Positions 16,814 to 24,751 of a stretch of 44,005 nucleotides of DNA are shown in pieces (the stretch's first letter is position 1; the number at the start of each line of letters is the position of its first letter). The stretch is taken from positions 1-44,005 of the forward strand of contig JABDHI010000019.1 of the NCBI GenBank assembly GCA_013285655.1, read 5' to 3'. Below the pieces are notes generated by a model that saw only the letters and a list, made by a program, of their open reading frames with translations, searched no databases and was not told where the DNA came from. This stretch comes from Bacteroidota bacterium. Lineage in GTDB: Bacteria > Bacteroidota > Bacteroidia > JABEUT01. The translations under genes and the position numbers were made by a program.

Positions 16814-17809
16814 ATGGCAATATCTTTAGTTACAGGGGGAGCAGGTTTTATAGGAGCCCACGTTGTTAATGAACTTGTAAAGCAAGGACATCAGGTAATT
16901 GTGCTCGATGATCTGAGTGGAGGATTTAAAGAAAATGTGAACGCTAAAGCAGAGTTTGTTCAAGGTTCAGTAACTGACCATGACTTATTAGAAAAACTGT
17001 TTAGCCAATATAAGTTCGATTATGTATACCATTTGGCCGCATACGCGGCGGAAGGTCTTAGCCACTTTATAAAAAGATTCAATTACACTAACAACCTTAT
17101 TGGTAGTGTTAACCTTATAAACGAATCAGTTAAGCATAAGGTAAAATGTTTTGTTTTTACTTCGTCAATTGCAGTGTATGGCGCTTTAAAACCGCCGATG
17201 CGCGAAGATATGGTCCCTCAACCCGAAGACCCTTATGGAGTAGCTAAGTTTGCAGTTGAAATGGATCTTAAAACGACTCACGAAATGTTTGGCCTGAACT
17301 ATATTATTTTCAGGCCGCATAATGTATACGGGGAATATCAAAACATTGGCGACAGATACAGGAACGTAGTCGGTATTTTCATGAACCAACTTATGCAAGG
17401 TAAACCACTCACTATTTTTGGTGATGGTACACAAACAAGGGCATTTAGCTATATTGGTGATGTGGCTCCGCATATTGCTAATTCAGTAAACATAAAAGAA
17501 GCCTATAACCAGGTGTTTAATATTGGTGCCGATAAGGATTATACTGTAAACGAACTGGCACAGGTAACCATGGATGCCATGAAAATAAAGGAACCCATAA
17601 GATATTTACAGGCCCGAAATGAGGTGTTAAATGCGCATTCAGATCATTCGAAAGCCGAGAAAATATTTAAGATAAATACCACCACTTCATTGAATGACGG
17701 TCTTACTGTTATGGCGGACTGGGCGAAAAAGTCTGGTATACGTAAAAGCGAGCGGTTCAAGAATATTGAAATAACAGAGAAACTGCCGCCGGTTTGGATG
17801 GAAGATTAA
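16814..17809 (+). CDS. NAD-dependent sugar-nucleotide epimerase/dehydratase (extended SDR)
   Basis: A 331-residue extended short-chain dehydrogenase/reductase. The NAD-binding TGGAGFIG is at residues 7-14, the SSIAVYG strand carries the catalytic Ser, and YGVAK gives Y141 and K145. A substrate-domain signature FGDGTQTRAFSYIGD (about residue 205) is typical of UDP-hexose 4-epimerases and relatives. It probably converts a nucleotide-activated hexose for surface polysaccharide synthesis. The next gene, a glycosyltransferase, follows after 18 bases and supports that role. The ATG at 16814 places the Rossmann motif at the usual distance from the N-terminus. Confidence 0.85.
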   Translation: MAISLVTGGAGFIGAHVVNELVKQGHQVIVLDDLSGGFKENVNAKAEFVQGSVTDHDLLEKLFSQYKFDYVYHLAAYAAEGLSHFIKRFNYTNNLIGSVNLINESVKHKVKCFVFTSSIAVYGALKPPMREDMVPQPEDPYGVAKFAVEMDLKTTHEMFGLNYIIFRPHNVYGEYQNIGDRYRNVVGIFMNQLMQGKPLTIFGDGTQTRAFSYIGDVAPHIANSVNIKEAYNQVFNIGADKDYTVNELAQVTMDAMKIKEPIRYLQARNEVLNAHSDHSKAEKIFKINTTTSLNDGLTVMADWAKKSGIRKSERFKNIEITEKLPPVWMED

Positions 17810-17813
17810 TAAC

Positions 17814-17818
17814 GGAGG
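17814..17818 (+). promoter_or_regulatory. Strong Shine-Dalgarno (GGAGG) deciding a TTG start
   Basis: GGAGG nine bases before the TTG at 17828. Such a strong site is rare in this window and supports the TTG as the true start of the glycosyltransferase. Confidence 0.65.
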
Positions 17819-17827
17819 ATAGGGGGT

Positions 17828-18913
17828 TTGAAAAAAATATTATTTATAACGTCTCACAGGAATAACAGATCGCCGGGCCAGAGGTTCAGGTTTGAGCAGT
17901 ATTATAACTACCTGGAACAAAATGGATTTAAATGCGATGTGTCCTTCATTGTATCGGCCAACGATGATATTTATTTATATAGAAAAGGGAATTATTTAAA
18001 AAAGGTCAGAATTGTTCTGAAATCCATCTGGACCAGGTTTAAGGACTTGAAGAAAGCCAATGACTATGATATTATTTTTATCTATCGCGAAGCACTTTTA
18101 ATTGGCTCTACTTTTTTTGAAAGGCGTTTCCGCAGAAAAAAAGCAAAGCTTGTTTTTGATTTTGATGATTCAGTTTGGATATATGATACTTCGGAAGCTA
18201 ATAAGCGTTTCGAGTGGCTAAAAGACCCGGGCAAAACGGCAAAGATCATCGAACTTTCAGATATGGTATTTGCAGGTAATCAATACCTGGCAGATTACGC
18301 TTTACAGTATAATAGTAATGTAAAAATTGTGCCAACCACTATTGATACTGAAGAATATAAACGCGACCCTTCTGTAAAAAGAACGGATGTGGTTTGTATT
18401 GGCTGGACGGGTAGCATAACTACCATTAAGCATTTTGAATATGCTGCTCCCATTTTACGAATACTTAAGGAAAAGTATGGCGATAGAATAACCATAAAGG
18501 TTATTGGCGACAGAAATTATGTACATAAAGGCCTTGGTATAAAGGGAATGCCATGGAATAAAGAGAATGAGATAAGAGAATTATCATCGTTTGATATTGG
18601 TATTATGCCTTTGCCCGATGATAAATGGTCGAGGGGCAAATGCGGGTTAAAGGGCCTGCAATATATGGCGCTTGAAATACCTGCAATTATGTCGCCTGTA
18701 GGTGTTAACTCAGATATTATAAAAGACGGAGTGAATGGCTTCTTAGCTGATAAAGAACAAGAGTGGGTCGATAAAATGTCGCGCTTGATAGAAGACAAGG
18801 AGTTGCGAGAACGCATTGGTAAAGAAGCCCGCAAAACGGTTGTCGAAAAATATTCGAAAGAAGCCCAAAAGGGTAACTACGTTAAGTTCTTTAACGAAGT
18901 TATTTCTAAATAG
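17828..18913 (+). CDS. Glycosyltransferase, GT4-like (GT-B fold)
   Basis: A 361-residue cytoplasmic glycosyltransferase. It opens with MKKILFITSHRNNRSPGQRF from a TTG codon preceded by GGAGG; there is no ATG near it. The C-terminal half carries a GT-B donor-site region: VCIGWTGS, FDIGIMPLPDDKW, GLKGLQYMALEIPAIMSP and VNGFLADKEQEW. This fits Glycos_transf_1 enzymes that add a sugar from a nucleotide donor to a lipid-linked or surface glycan. Acceptor and sugar are unknown. It follows the epimerase gene by 18 bases, so the pair is probably one operon for a surface polysaccharide step. It ends two bases before the convergent DUF486 gene. Confidence 0.85.
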   Translation: MKKILFITSHRNNRSPGQRFRFEQYYNYLEQNGFKCDVSFIVSANDDIYLYRKGNYLKKVRIVLKSIWTRFKDLKKANDYDIIFIYREALLIGSTFFERRFRRKKAKLVFDFDDSVWIYDTSEANKRFEWLKDPGKTAKIIELSDMVFAGNQYLADYALQYNSNVKIVPTTIDTEEYKRDPSVKRTDVVCIGWTGSITTIKHFEYAAPILRILKEKYGDRITIKVIGDRNYVHKGLGIKGMPWNKENEIRELSSFDIGIMPLPDDKWSRGKCGLKGLQYMALEIPAIMSPVGVNSDIIKDGVNGFLADKEQEWVDKMSRLIEDKELRERIGKEARKTVVEKYSKEAQKGNYVKFFNEVISK

Positions 18914-18915
18914 GT

Positions 18916-19284
18916 TTATTTAAAAAGCAGGTACACAGCTAGTATAAGGCACCCAAAGCCAGCTATATGATTCCATTGTAGCAGATTAGTTTTAAATACT
19001 ATGGCCGAAAATGCCACAAATACCGTAAGTGTAACAACCTCTTGTATGACCTTTAATTGCAGTAGCGTAAATGGCCCTCCGTTTTCAATAAACCCAACCC
19101 GGTTGGCAGGAACCTGAAAGCAATATTCAAACAAGGCAATACCCCAGCTTATAAATATTACTGCAATAAGGGGTAGGCTTTCAAAGCCCTTCATTTGTTT
19201 AAACTTTAGGTGGCCATACCAGGCAAAGGTCATGAAGGTATTAGATAATATAAGGAAGAAGATGGTAAAAAGGGCTTTTTTCAT
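18916..19284 (-). CDS. DUF486 / DMT-type small membrane protein
   Basis: A 122-residue protein with four hydrophobic helices (about 3-23, 36-55, 75-98 and 102-121). The loop FEYCFQVPANRVGF is diagnostic of DUF486, a family distantly related to drug/metabolite transporters of the EmrE/DMT group. Its substrate is unknown. A -7 box (19302-19309) lies about 18 bases upstream of the start. It is transcribed alone and converges with the glycosyltransferase gene. Confidence 0.88.
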   Translation of the reverse strand: MKKALFTIFFLILSNTFMTFAWYGHLKFKQMKGFESLPLIAVIFISWGIALFEYCFQVPANRVGFIENGGPFTLLQLKVIQEVVTLTVFVAFSAIVFKTNLLQWNHIAGFGCLILAVYLLFK

Positions 19285-19301
19285 GGGGGTATATTTTAGG
19301 T

Positions 19302-19309
19302 CAAAAATA
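19302..19309 (-). promoter_or_regulatory. -7 box (TATTTTTG) of the DUF486 gene
   Basis: A minus-strand TAnnTTTG match, 18 bases upstream of the ATG at 19284. Confidence 0.45.
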
Positions 19310-19383
19310 ACGAATTACAACAGAAGCTATAGCTAATGAGGTATGCTGAAAATATATACATTCGTGGTTCGATAAAAATCGCA

Positions 19384-19857
19384 ATGGATAAATACGCCAA
19401 ATCAATAGGGTTATTGTTCTGCATAGCAGTTGTTTTCTGTTCGTGCAATAAGGGTGTTATATTCCAAAAATATATAAGCATACCCGATAATAATTGGGTG
19501 GCAAATAAGCCTGTAACATTTACTGTTCCTGTAGATGATACTGTATCGCCATATAACATATACATCAACATTCGCCAGGCAAATGATTATGATTTCAGTA
19601 ATATCTACATGTTTATAGATATAACTGCTCCCAATAACCAAACAGAACGCGACACTATAAACTGCCTGTTGGCAGATAATAGCGGAAGGTGGCTGGGCAG
19701 TGGACTTGGTGATATATGGGATAATAAAATATGGTTTAAAAGAAACGCCAGGTTCCATAAAGGCGAATATAAGTTTACCTACACACAAGCTATGCGTGTA
19801 GATACCCTGCAACAAATAATGGATGTGGGGCTAAGAGTTGAAAAAGCAAATAAGTAA
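19384..19857 (+). CDS. gldH: Gliding-motility lipoprotein GldH
   Basis: A 157-residue lipoprotein. From the ATG at 19384 it begins MDKYAKSIGLLFCIAVVFCS followed by C, a lipoprotein signal; an in-frame upstream start at 19336 would add 16 residues in front of it. The mature part shows GldH features: SIPDNNWVANKPVTFTVPVD, YNIYINIRQANDYDFSNIY, and GRWLGSGLGDIWDNKI near the C-terminal third. In Flavobacterium johnsoniae GldH is needed for gliding and chitin use and acts with the gliding/type IX secretion machinery; here it is the only gld gene in the window. metF follows after 18 bases, an arrangement without an obvious functional link. Confidence 0.88.
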   Translation: MDKYAKSIGLLFCIAVVFCSCNKGVIFQKYISIPDNNWVANKPVTFTVPVDDTVSPYNIYINIRQANDYDFSNIYMFIDITAPNNQTERDTINCLLADNSGRWLGSGLGDIWDNKIWFKRNARFHKGEYKFTYTQAMRVDTLQQIMDVGLRVEKANK

Positions 19858-19875
19858 AAGTTATTATACAGAACT

Positions 19876-20832
19876 ATGAAAGTAATTGATCACTTAAAAA
19901 AGTCAAAGTCAACTTTATTCTCTTTCGAAATATTGCCTCCGTTAAAGGGTAAAAGCATACAGTCCATCAACGAGAGTATTGACCCTTTGTTGGAATTTAA
20001 TCCTTCGTTCATAAACGTTACTTACCACCGTGAAGAATATATTTATAAAAAACGCGAAGGTGGTTACTTAGAACGTATTCCTGTACGTAAGCGCCCTGGT
20101 ACAGTAGGTATTTGCGCGGCTATTATCAATAAATACAAAATAGATACCGTACCTCACCTTATTTGTGGTGGCTTTACTAAAGAGGAAACAGAAAATGCAC
20201 TTATCGATTTACAGTTTTTAGGAATTGACAACGTACTTGCCTTGCGTGGTGATGCAGTAAAATCTGAAGCTCATTTTGTACCTGAACCGGGCGGTAATGA
20301 ACACGCTTTAGATCTGGTAAAGCAAATAATGGAATTGAATAGCGGCAAATACTTAAACGAAGAAGCTTCTGAAGTGAATAGCCGACTCGATTTTAGTATT
20401 GGTGTTGCAGGATATCCTGAAAAGCATTTTGAATGCCCTAATATTAAAACTGATCTGAAGCATTTAAAGGCCAAGGTTGATGCGGGAGCAGAGTATATTG
20501 TTACTCAGCTTTTTTACAACAACGAAAAGTACTTCGAATACCTCAGGTTATGTAAAGAAATGGGTATTAACATACCTATAATACCTGGTATCAAACCTAT
20601 ATCTACTAAAAAGCAATTGCAAAGTTTGCCTAAATTCTTCCATGTTGAAATACCGGAAGAACTTGCAGATGCACTCGAAAAGAGCAAGAGTGATGCTGAA
20701 TCGAAAGAGATAGGAATAGAATGGAGCATTAAACAGTGCAAAGAGCTTATTAAAGCTGGTGCACCGTGTATTCACTTCTACACCATGGGTAAATCAGAAT
20801 CGGTAAAAAGAATTGCGAAAGCTATTTTTTAA
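19876..20832 (+). CDS. metF: 5,10-methylenetetrahydrofolate reductase
   Basis: A 318-residue FAD enzyme that reduces 5,10-methylene-THF to 5-methyl-THF, the methyl donor for methionine synthesis. The N-terminus STLFSFEILPPLKGKS carries the FE(F/I)xPP active-site motif. NVLALRGDAV (about 118-127) and FSIGVAGYPEKH (about 175-186) are the folate/FAD-binding strands, and AEYIVTQLFYNNEKYFEY is the conserved TQ(L/F)F region. It is full length for the bacterial single-domain type. Its last 11 bases overlap the end of the convergent ribE gene. Confidence 0.95.
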   Translation: MKVIDHLKKSKSTLFSFEILPPLKGKSIQSINESIDPLLEFNPSFINVTYHREEYIYKKREGGYLERIPVRKRPGTVGICAAIINKYKIDTVPHLICGGFTKEETENALIDLQFLGIDNVLALRGDAVKSEAHFVPEPGGNEHALDLVKQIMELNSGKYLNEEASEVNSRLDFSIGVAGYPEKHFECPNIKTDLKHLKAKVDAGAEYIVTQLFYNNEKYFEYLRLCKEMGINIPIIPGIKPISTKKQLQSLPKFFHVEIPEELADALEKSKSDAESKEIGIEWSIKQCKELIKAGAPCIHFYTMGKSESVKRIAKAIF

Positions 20833-21415
20833 GCTTAGCCAAGTATCGCACCACATATTTACCAAGTACATCGTACTCTACATTAACGGCATCGCCAACT
20901 TTAATGTTTTTAAAATTGGTATGGGCGAAAGTATAAGGTATTATAGCCACTGAGAATCCTGTTGAGCTCACTTTAGCTATGGTAAGGCTTACACCGTTAA
21001 GTGATACCGAACCTTTTTCTACAATATAGTTCATGTCGGCTTTGGGGCAGGCGAAAGTAAATACATGGCTACCTGCGAGTTTTTTCACTGCAGTGCATTT
21101 TACAACACCATCAACGTGCCCTAAAACAAAGTGGCCGTCCATTTGGCCATTGGCAGCCATAGAACGTTCAAGGTTAATTGTGTCGCCTTTCTTTAGATCC
21201 TTTAAATTGGTGCGGTCAAGTGTTTCCTGCACAGCCATTACGCGGTACTGTTTTTTAGTAAAAGGAATTATTGATAAGCATGCGCCATTATGCGACACGC
21301 TTTCATTCAGTTTTAGTTTTGATGTAAAAGATGATTCTACTGTAATAAGCAGGTTACCCTTTTGTTTTACAATATCTTTTACTATTCCCTGTTCTTCTAT
21401 TATACCTGTAAACAT
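20822..21415 (-). CDS. ribE: Riboflavin synthase, alpha chain
   Basis: A 197-residue enzyme that dismutates two 6,7-dimethyl-8-ribityllumazines to riboflavin and a pyrimidinedione, as a homotrimer. It is built of two lumazine-binding barrels: MFTGIIEEQG with SVSHNGACLSI in the first (1-95), and FVLGHVDGV with VSLNGVSLTI in the second (96-190). It ends 11 bases inside metF on the opposite strand. A -7 box ends only four bases before the ATG, so its mRNA may be leaderless. No FMN riboswitch-like structure is visible upstream. Confidence 0.95.
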   Translation of the reverse strand: MFTGIIEEQGIVKDIVKQKGNLLITVESSFTSKLKLNESVSHNGACLSIIPFTKKQYRVMAVQETLDRTNLKDLKKGDTINLERSMAANGQMDGHFVLGHVDGVVKCTAVKKLAGSHVFTFACPKADMNYIVEKGSVSLNGVSLTIAKVSSTGFSVAIIPYTFAHTNFKNIKVGDAVNVEYDVLGKYVVRYLAKLKK

Positions 21416-21419
21416 GCTG

Positions 21420-21427
21420 CAAAAATA
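21420..21427 (-). promoter_or_regulatory. -7 box (TATTTTTG) of ribE, near-leaderless
   Basis: A minus-strand TAnnTTTG match whose last base is five positions from the A of the ribE ATG (21415), so transcription would start at or next to the start codon. Confidence 0.4.
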
Positions 21428-21463
21428 AGGTTTTAAATAGTAAGGGGCTTTATGTTTTATCCG

Positions 21464-21557
21464 TCATGGCTAAAGCCTAGGTTATTGTGGTATTAAATAA
21501 CCCCGGACTTAAGTCTGGGGTTAACAAAAAACGTTTGCATAGTGGCTTTAGCCATGA
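21464..21557. repeat. Nested palindromic (REP-like) element
   Basis: An outer 14-bp perfect inverted repeat, TCATGGCTAAAGCC (21464-21477) and GGCTTTAGCCATGA (21544-21557), encloses a second palindrome, TAACCCCGGACTT/AAGTCTGGGGTTA (21498-21523), with one G-T wobble. It sits in a divergent gap, not after a gene, so a terminator role is unlikely. The layout is that of a dispersed palindromic repeat. Confidence 0.7.
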
Positions 21558-21585
21558 TATGAAGCTTTTATAAATGGATTACTGC

Positions 21586-21593
21586 TATTTTTG
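21586..21593 (+). promoter_or_regulatory. -7 box (TATTTTTG) of the GT9 gene
   Basis: A plus-strand TAnnTTTG match 20 bases upstream of the TTG start at 21614, supporting that start. Confidence 0.45.
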
Positions 21594-21613
21594 ATAATAA
21601 TAAATAAACTGCT

Positions 21614-22585
21614 TTGCCTAAATTTCTCATTATACGGTTCAGTTCCATTGGCGATATAGTGCTTACCAGCCCTGTTGTCAGGTGTATTAAAAAGCAGATA
21701 CCCAGCGCACAGGTACATTATATTACTAAGGAGACATTTAAGTCGGTAATAGATAATAACCCTTATGTAGACAAGGTGTACGCCATCGATAAGGATGTTT
21801 CGGAAGTTACAGGAGACTTAAAAAAGGAGAATTACGACTTTGTGATTGACCTCCACCATAACCTGAGGTCGATGCAGGTAAAAAGGGCATTAGGTAACCC
21901 ATCTGCTAGTTTCCCAAAACTAAATGTGGAGAAATGGCTTAAGGTGAATTTGAAGATTGATAAACTACCCGATGTACATATTGTGGACAGGTATTTCGAA
22001 GCCGTAAAAAGCCTGAATGTAAAGAACGATGAAGCAGGACTTGATTATTTTATCCCTGTTAGTGATGAAGTGAATATTGCTGCTTTACCTATTACGCACC
22101 AAAATGGTTATATAGGATTTGTAATTGGTGCCCGCCATTTTACCAAACAGTTTCCTGAGCATAAAATAATTGAGACCTGCAAACTCCTCAATAGCCCTAT
22201 TGTTCTGTTAGGTGGAAAAGAGGATGCCGAAAAGGCCCAACGAATTGAATCTGCGATTGGTCGCAATATTTACAATGCATGTGGAAAGTATACCCTTAAC
22301 CAATCTGCATCGTTAGTTAAGCAAGCACAAAAGATAATTACCAATGATACCGGCTTAATGCACATTGCTGCGGCATTTAAGAAGGACATTATATCATTAT
22401 GGGGCAATACCATTCCTGAATTTGGTATGTATCCTTATAAGTCGGGTACAAATTCTCACATAATGGAAATCAAAGGACTCGGTTGCCGCCCTTGCTCAAA
22501 GATTGGTTACAGAGCCTGCCCTAAGAAGCATTTTAAATGCATGGAGGAAATTAAGGTCGAGCAAATAGTTTCTAATTGTAGATAG
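21614..22585 (+). CDS. Glycosyltransferase family 9 (ADP-heptose:LPS heptosyltransferase-like)
   Basis: A 323-residue GT9 protein. The N-terminus is KFLIIRFSSIGDIVLTSPVV, the classic GT9 opening, read from a TTG codon. The C-terminal donor domain has GYIGFVIGA, PIVLLGGKEDAEKA, the signature ITNDTGLMHIAAAF and ISLWGNT. A Cys-rich tail (GCRPCSKIGYRACPKK and one more Cys) is common in this group. It probably adds a heptose or another sugar to the LPS core on the cytoplasmic face, which fits the lptD and epimerase genes elsewhere in the window. It is transcribed alone; the REP-like element lies upstream. Confidence 0.88.
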   Translation: MPKFLIIRFSSIGDIVLTSPVVRCIKKQIPSAQVHYITKETFKSVIDNNPYVDKVYAIDKDVSEVTGDLKKENYDFVIDLHHNLRSMQVKRALGNPSASFPKLNVEKWLKVNLKIDKLPDVHIVDRYFEAVKSLNVKNDEAGLDYFIPVSDEVNIAALPITHQNGYIGFVIGARHFTKQFPEHKIIETCKLLNSPIVLLGGKEDAEKAQRIESAIGRNIYNACGKYTLNQSASLVKQAQKIITNDTGLMHIAAAFKKDIISLWGNTIPEFGMYPYKSGTNSHIMEIKGLGCRPCSKIGYRACPKKHFKCMEEIKVEQIVSNCR

Positions 22586-22590
22586 TAAGC

Positions 22591-23679
22591 TTAAGCTAAA
22601 TCTTCAGCAACCTCAACCTTTGCTTCTTTCTTAACAGGATTCTTGCCCGATTGTTTTTCTTTAAGGTAAGGCATGTAATACTTTTCGTAAAAAACCTGTT
22701 TCGAGTTATTGAACGATTTTATCCCGCCAATTGAATTCAACAAATACACATAACACCAGGCTAAATCAATTTGGTGAGGTAAGAAACCAGAACGCGCACT
22801 GTTAGGAAAAAGATGATGGTTGTTATGCCATTCTCCTGCTACATAGCCCGGCCAGTATTGGTTTATTGACATATCGTCCCAGCAAAAATCATAACCTTCC
22901 TCGCGCTTATCTTTGCCTTTGCCGTGCCCTTCAAAATTAAATGTACGTACACCCACTGCCCATACAACCGACCAGCCAAATAAGGCACATGCCAATGCGT
23001 TTCCGCCAATCAGATAAAAGGTAGTGTACCAAAATGCCCAGTTAAGTAAAGTAGCCATTATGGTGCGGAAAGGATGTGCAATGGTTCCCCACTTTTGGTA
23101 CTGCTCATACGTATTAGGTGTAACTCCTGTATGGTCAATAAATACTTTAATACGGTCGTAGTCTTCTTTGCTCAGGTTTTTGGCAATGCTCTGGTGGTTG
23201 GTGTCGGCTAAGAAACAATATAAAAAACCGCAGTTAGCATTGTACGGGTCACCCGGTTGGTCTGACTTAGCATGGTGTACGTGATGCGATACAATGTACA
23301 TCTCTTCAGGTATTACTTTAATAACCAGGTTTTGGGTTATAAAACGCCAAAATTTGTTTTTAAAACTATAAGCCCTGTGTGTACCGTAGCGGTGATACCA
23401 TATAGTACCATGGCTACCCATTAATACCATGCTATATACAAAGCCTGCGAGGCAAAGCCACCAGCTGAAATATTTAGCAAAGAAAACAACAAGGAAAGGA
23501 GTGAGGCATATTACCCAGAACCATCCCAAAAAATTCATCCAATTTTTTTTGGTGCGGAAAATGTTCTGACGATAAAAAAACTCTTTTAATATCTGACCTG
23601 TGGTCGGCTTTATAAGATTACCATCTTTATCTTGCCAGCCATACCCTGGAGGCTCCAGAACTATATCAATAAATGCCAT
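22591..23679 (-). CDS. Acyl-CoA delta-9 desaturase-like membrane fatty-acid desaturase
   Basis: A 362-residue membrane di-iron desaturase of the stearoyl-CoA desaturase type. The three His boxes are YHRYGTHRAY (HxxxxH), SHHVHHAKSD (HxxHH) and GEWHNNHHLFPN (HxxHH). Hydrophobic helices lie around residues 44-62, 65-88 and 205-245. It inserts a cis double bond into saturated acyl chains and so tunes membrane fluidity. The C-terminus is a Lys/Glu-rich tail. A -7 box (23701-23708) precedes it. It is a different family branch from the sphingolipid-type desaturase at 32788. Confidence 0.9.
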   Translation of the reverse strand: MAFIDIVLEPPGYGWQDKDGNLIKPTTGQILKEFFYRQNIFRTKKNWMNFLGWFWVICLTPFLVVFFAKYFSWWLCLAGFVYSMVLMGSHGTIWYHRYGTHRAYSFKNKFWRFITQNLVIKVIPEEMYIVSHHVHHAKSDQPGDPYNANCGFLYCFLADTNHQSIAKNLSKEDYDRIKVFIDHTGVTPNTYEQYQKWGTIAHPFRTIMATLLNWAFWYTTFYLIGGNALACALFGWSVVWAVGVRTFNFEGHGKGKDKREEGYDFCWDDMSINQYWPGYVAGEWHNNHHLFPNSARSGFLPHQIDLAWCYVYLLNSIGGIKSFNNSKQVFYEKYYMPYLKEKQSGKNPVKKEAKVEVAEDLA

Positions 23680-23700
23680 GTATATGGATTATTAAGTGTG

Positions 23701-23708
23701 CAAAGGTA
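23701..23708 (-). promoter_or_regulatory. -7 box (TACCTTTG) of the delta-9 desaturase gene
   Basis: A minus-strand TAnnTTTG match 21 bases upstream of the ATG at 23679. The gap from here to 23838 shows no other structure. Confidence 0.5.
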
Positions 23709-23838
23709 TACTTTATTATACTAACCTCCAAATGGTGTTCATTACCAGTGCATTAGATGTGTTAAGTGGGCATGTTTTCCAATATCTATAAAAGAATGAT
23801 ATCTGTCTTATTTACACTGTGTTAAAATGCCCGTTCCC

Positions 23839-23846
23839 TATCTTTG
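23839..23846 (+). promoter_or_regulatory. -7 box (TATCTTTG) upstream of the TSUP transporter
   Basis: A plus-strand TAnnTTTG match. Its predicted start (about 23851) lies 78 bases before the first in-frame ATG (23929) but only about 12 before an in-frame ATT (23863), hinting at an earlier, non-ATG start. Confidence 0.45.
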
Positions 23847-23928
23847 AGGCACAAAATCAGATATTATCAAAAAACAGGGGCTACTGGTATACGCATTTTT
23901 AATAGCCTTACTTGGCATTGCAATCTAC

Positions 23929-24699
23929 ATGGGGAACCATTATGCCCCGCTTGCAGCCGAAGGCCATGACCCTAAGTGGATATATATAGGAATTGGATTT
24001 GTGGCCGAAGTAATAAACGGAACTATTGGTATGGCGTATGGTGTTACTACCACTAGCTTATTACTGGCGTCTGGCATTGCTCCCGCTTTTACAGTTATCA
24101 TCATGCATATTTTAGAAGTGTTTACAGCCGGTGCAACAGGGCTTATGCATTACAAAGCCGGCAATGTAAATAATAAACTTTTCCGTTCGCTTTTAATACC
24201 AGGCATAATAGGCGCGATAACAGGGGCGTGTGTATTGTTCCTGCTGAAAGATTACGTACATATAATTAAGCCGTTAATATCCGTCTATATACTGCTGCTG
24301 GGAGTAATTATACTTTACCGTGCGTTCAGAAAAATTAATGTTGGTAAAAAAATAAAACATCTCTATCCATTAGGGCTTGTTGCAGGTTTCCTCGACTCTA
24401 TTGGCGGTGGCGGGTGGAGCACTATAGTATCATCTACGCTTATTGCCGGCGGAAGAAATGCCCGTTACACAATAGGCTCAGTAATTTTATCAAGGTTTTT
24501 TGTGGCCTTGGTAAGTTCTATTACGCTTATTGCGCTTATTGGATTTACCAACTGGTATATAGTGGCGTGGTTAGTAGTAGGCGGGCTCGCAGGTTCACCA
24601 ATAGGGCCTTATTTAGCCAAGCGATTGCCGGTGAAAACAACTATGATATTAGTTGCCGTTGCCATCATCCTTATTAGCTTAAAGCAAATACTGCTTTAG
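23929..24699 (+). CDS. TauE/SafE (TSUP) family membrane transporter
   Basis: At least 256 residues, with about seven further hydrophobic helices. Family marks are NGTIGMAYGVTTTSLLL in the first repeat and GFLDSIGGGGWSTIVSSTLI in the second, the two halves of the TSUP duplication. Members export sulfite, sulfoacetate or related organosulfur anions; the substrate here is unknown. The ATG at 23929 is the first standard start in frame. The frame stays open back to 23848 and encodes IIKKQGLLVYAFLIALLGIA directly upstream, a basic end followed by a membrane helix. The true start is therefore probably ATT 23863 or ATC 23866, adding about 22 residues. Confidence 0.85.
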   Translation: MGNHYAPLAAEGHDPKWIYIGIGFVAEVINGTIGMAYGVTTTSLLLASGIAPAFTVIIMHILEVFTAGATGLMHYKAGNVNNKLFRSLLIPGIIGAITGACVLFLLKDYVHIIKPLISVYILLLGVIILYRAFRKINVGKKIKHLYPLGLVAGFLDSIGGGGWSTIVSSTLIAGGRNARYTIGSVILSRFFVALVSSITLIALIGFTNWYIVAWLVVGGLAGSPIGPYLAKRLPVKTTMILVAVAIILISLKQILL

Positions 24700-24721
24700 G
24701 GTTAATGTGAATAAAAGATTT

Positions 24722-24729
24722 TATATTTG
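24722..24729 (+). promoter_or_regulatory. -7 box (TATATTTG) of lysS
   Basis: A plus-strand TAnnTTTG match 22 bases upstream of the lysS ATG at 24752. Confidence 0.55.
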
Positions 24730-24751
24730 AAAATCAATTTTTTTTTCACCC

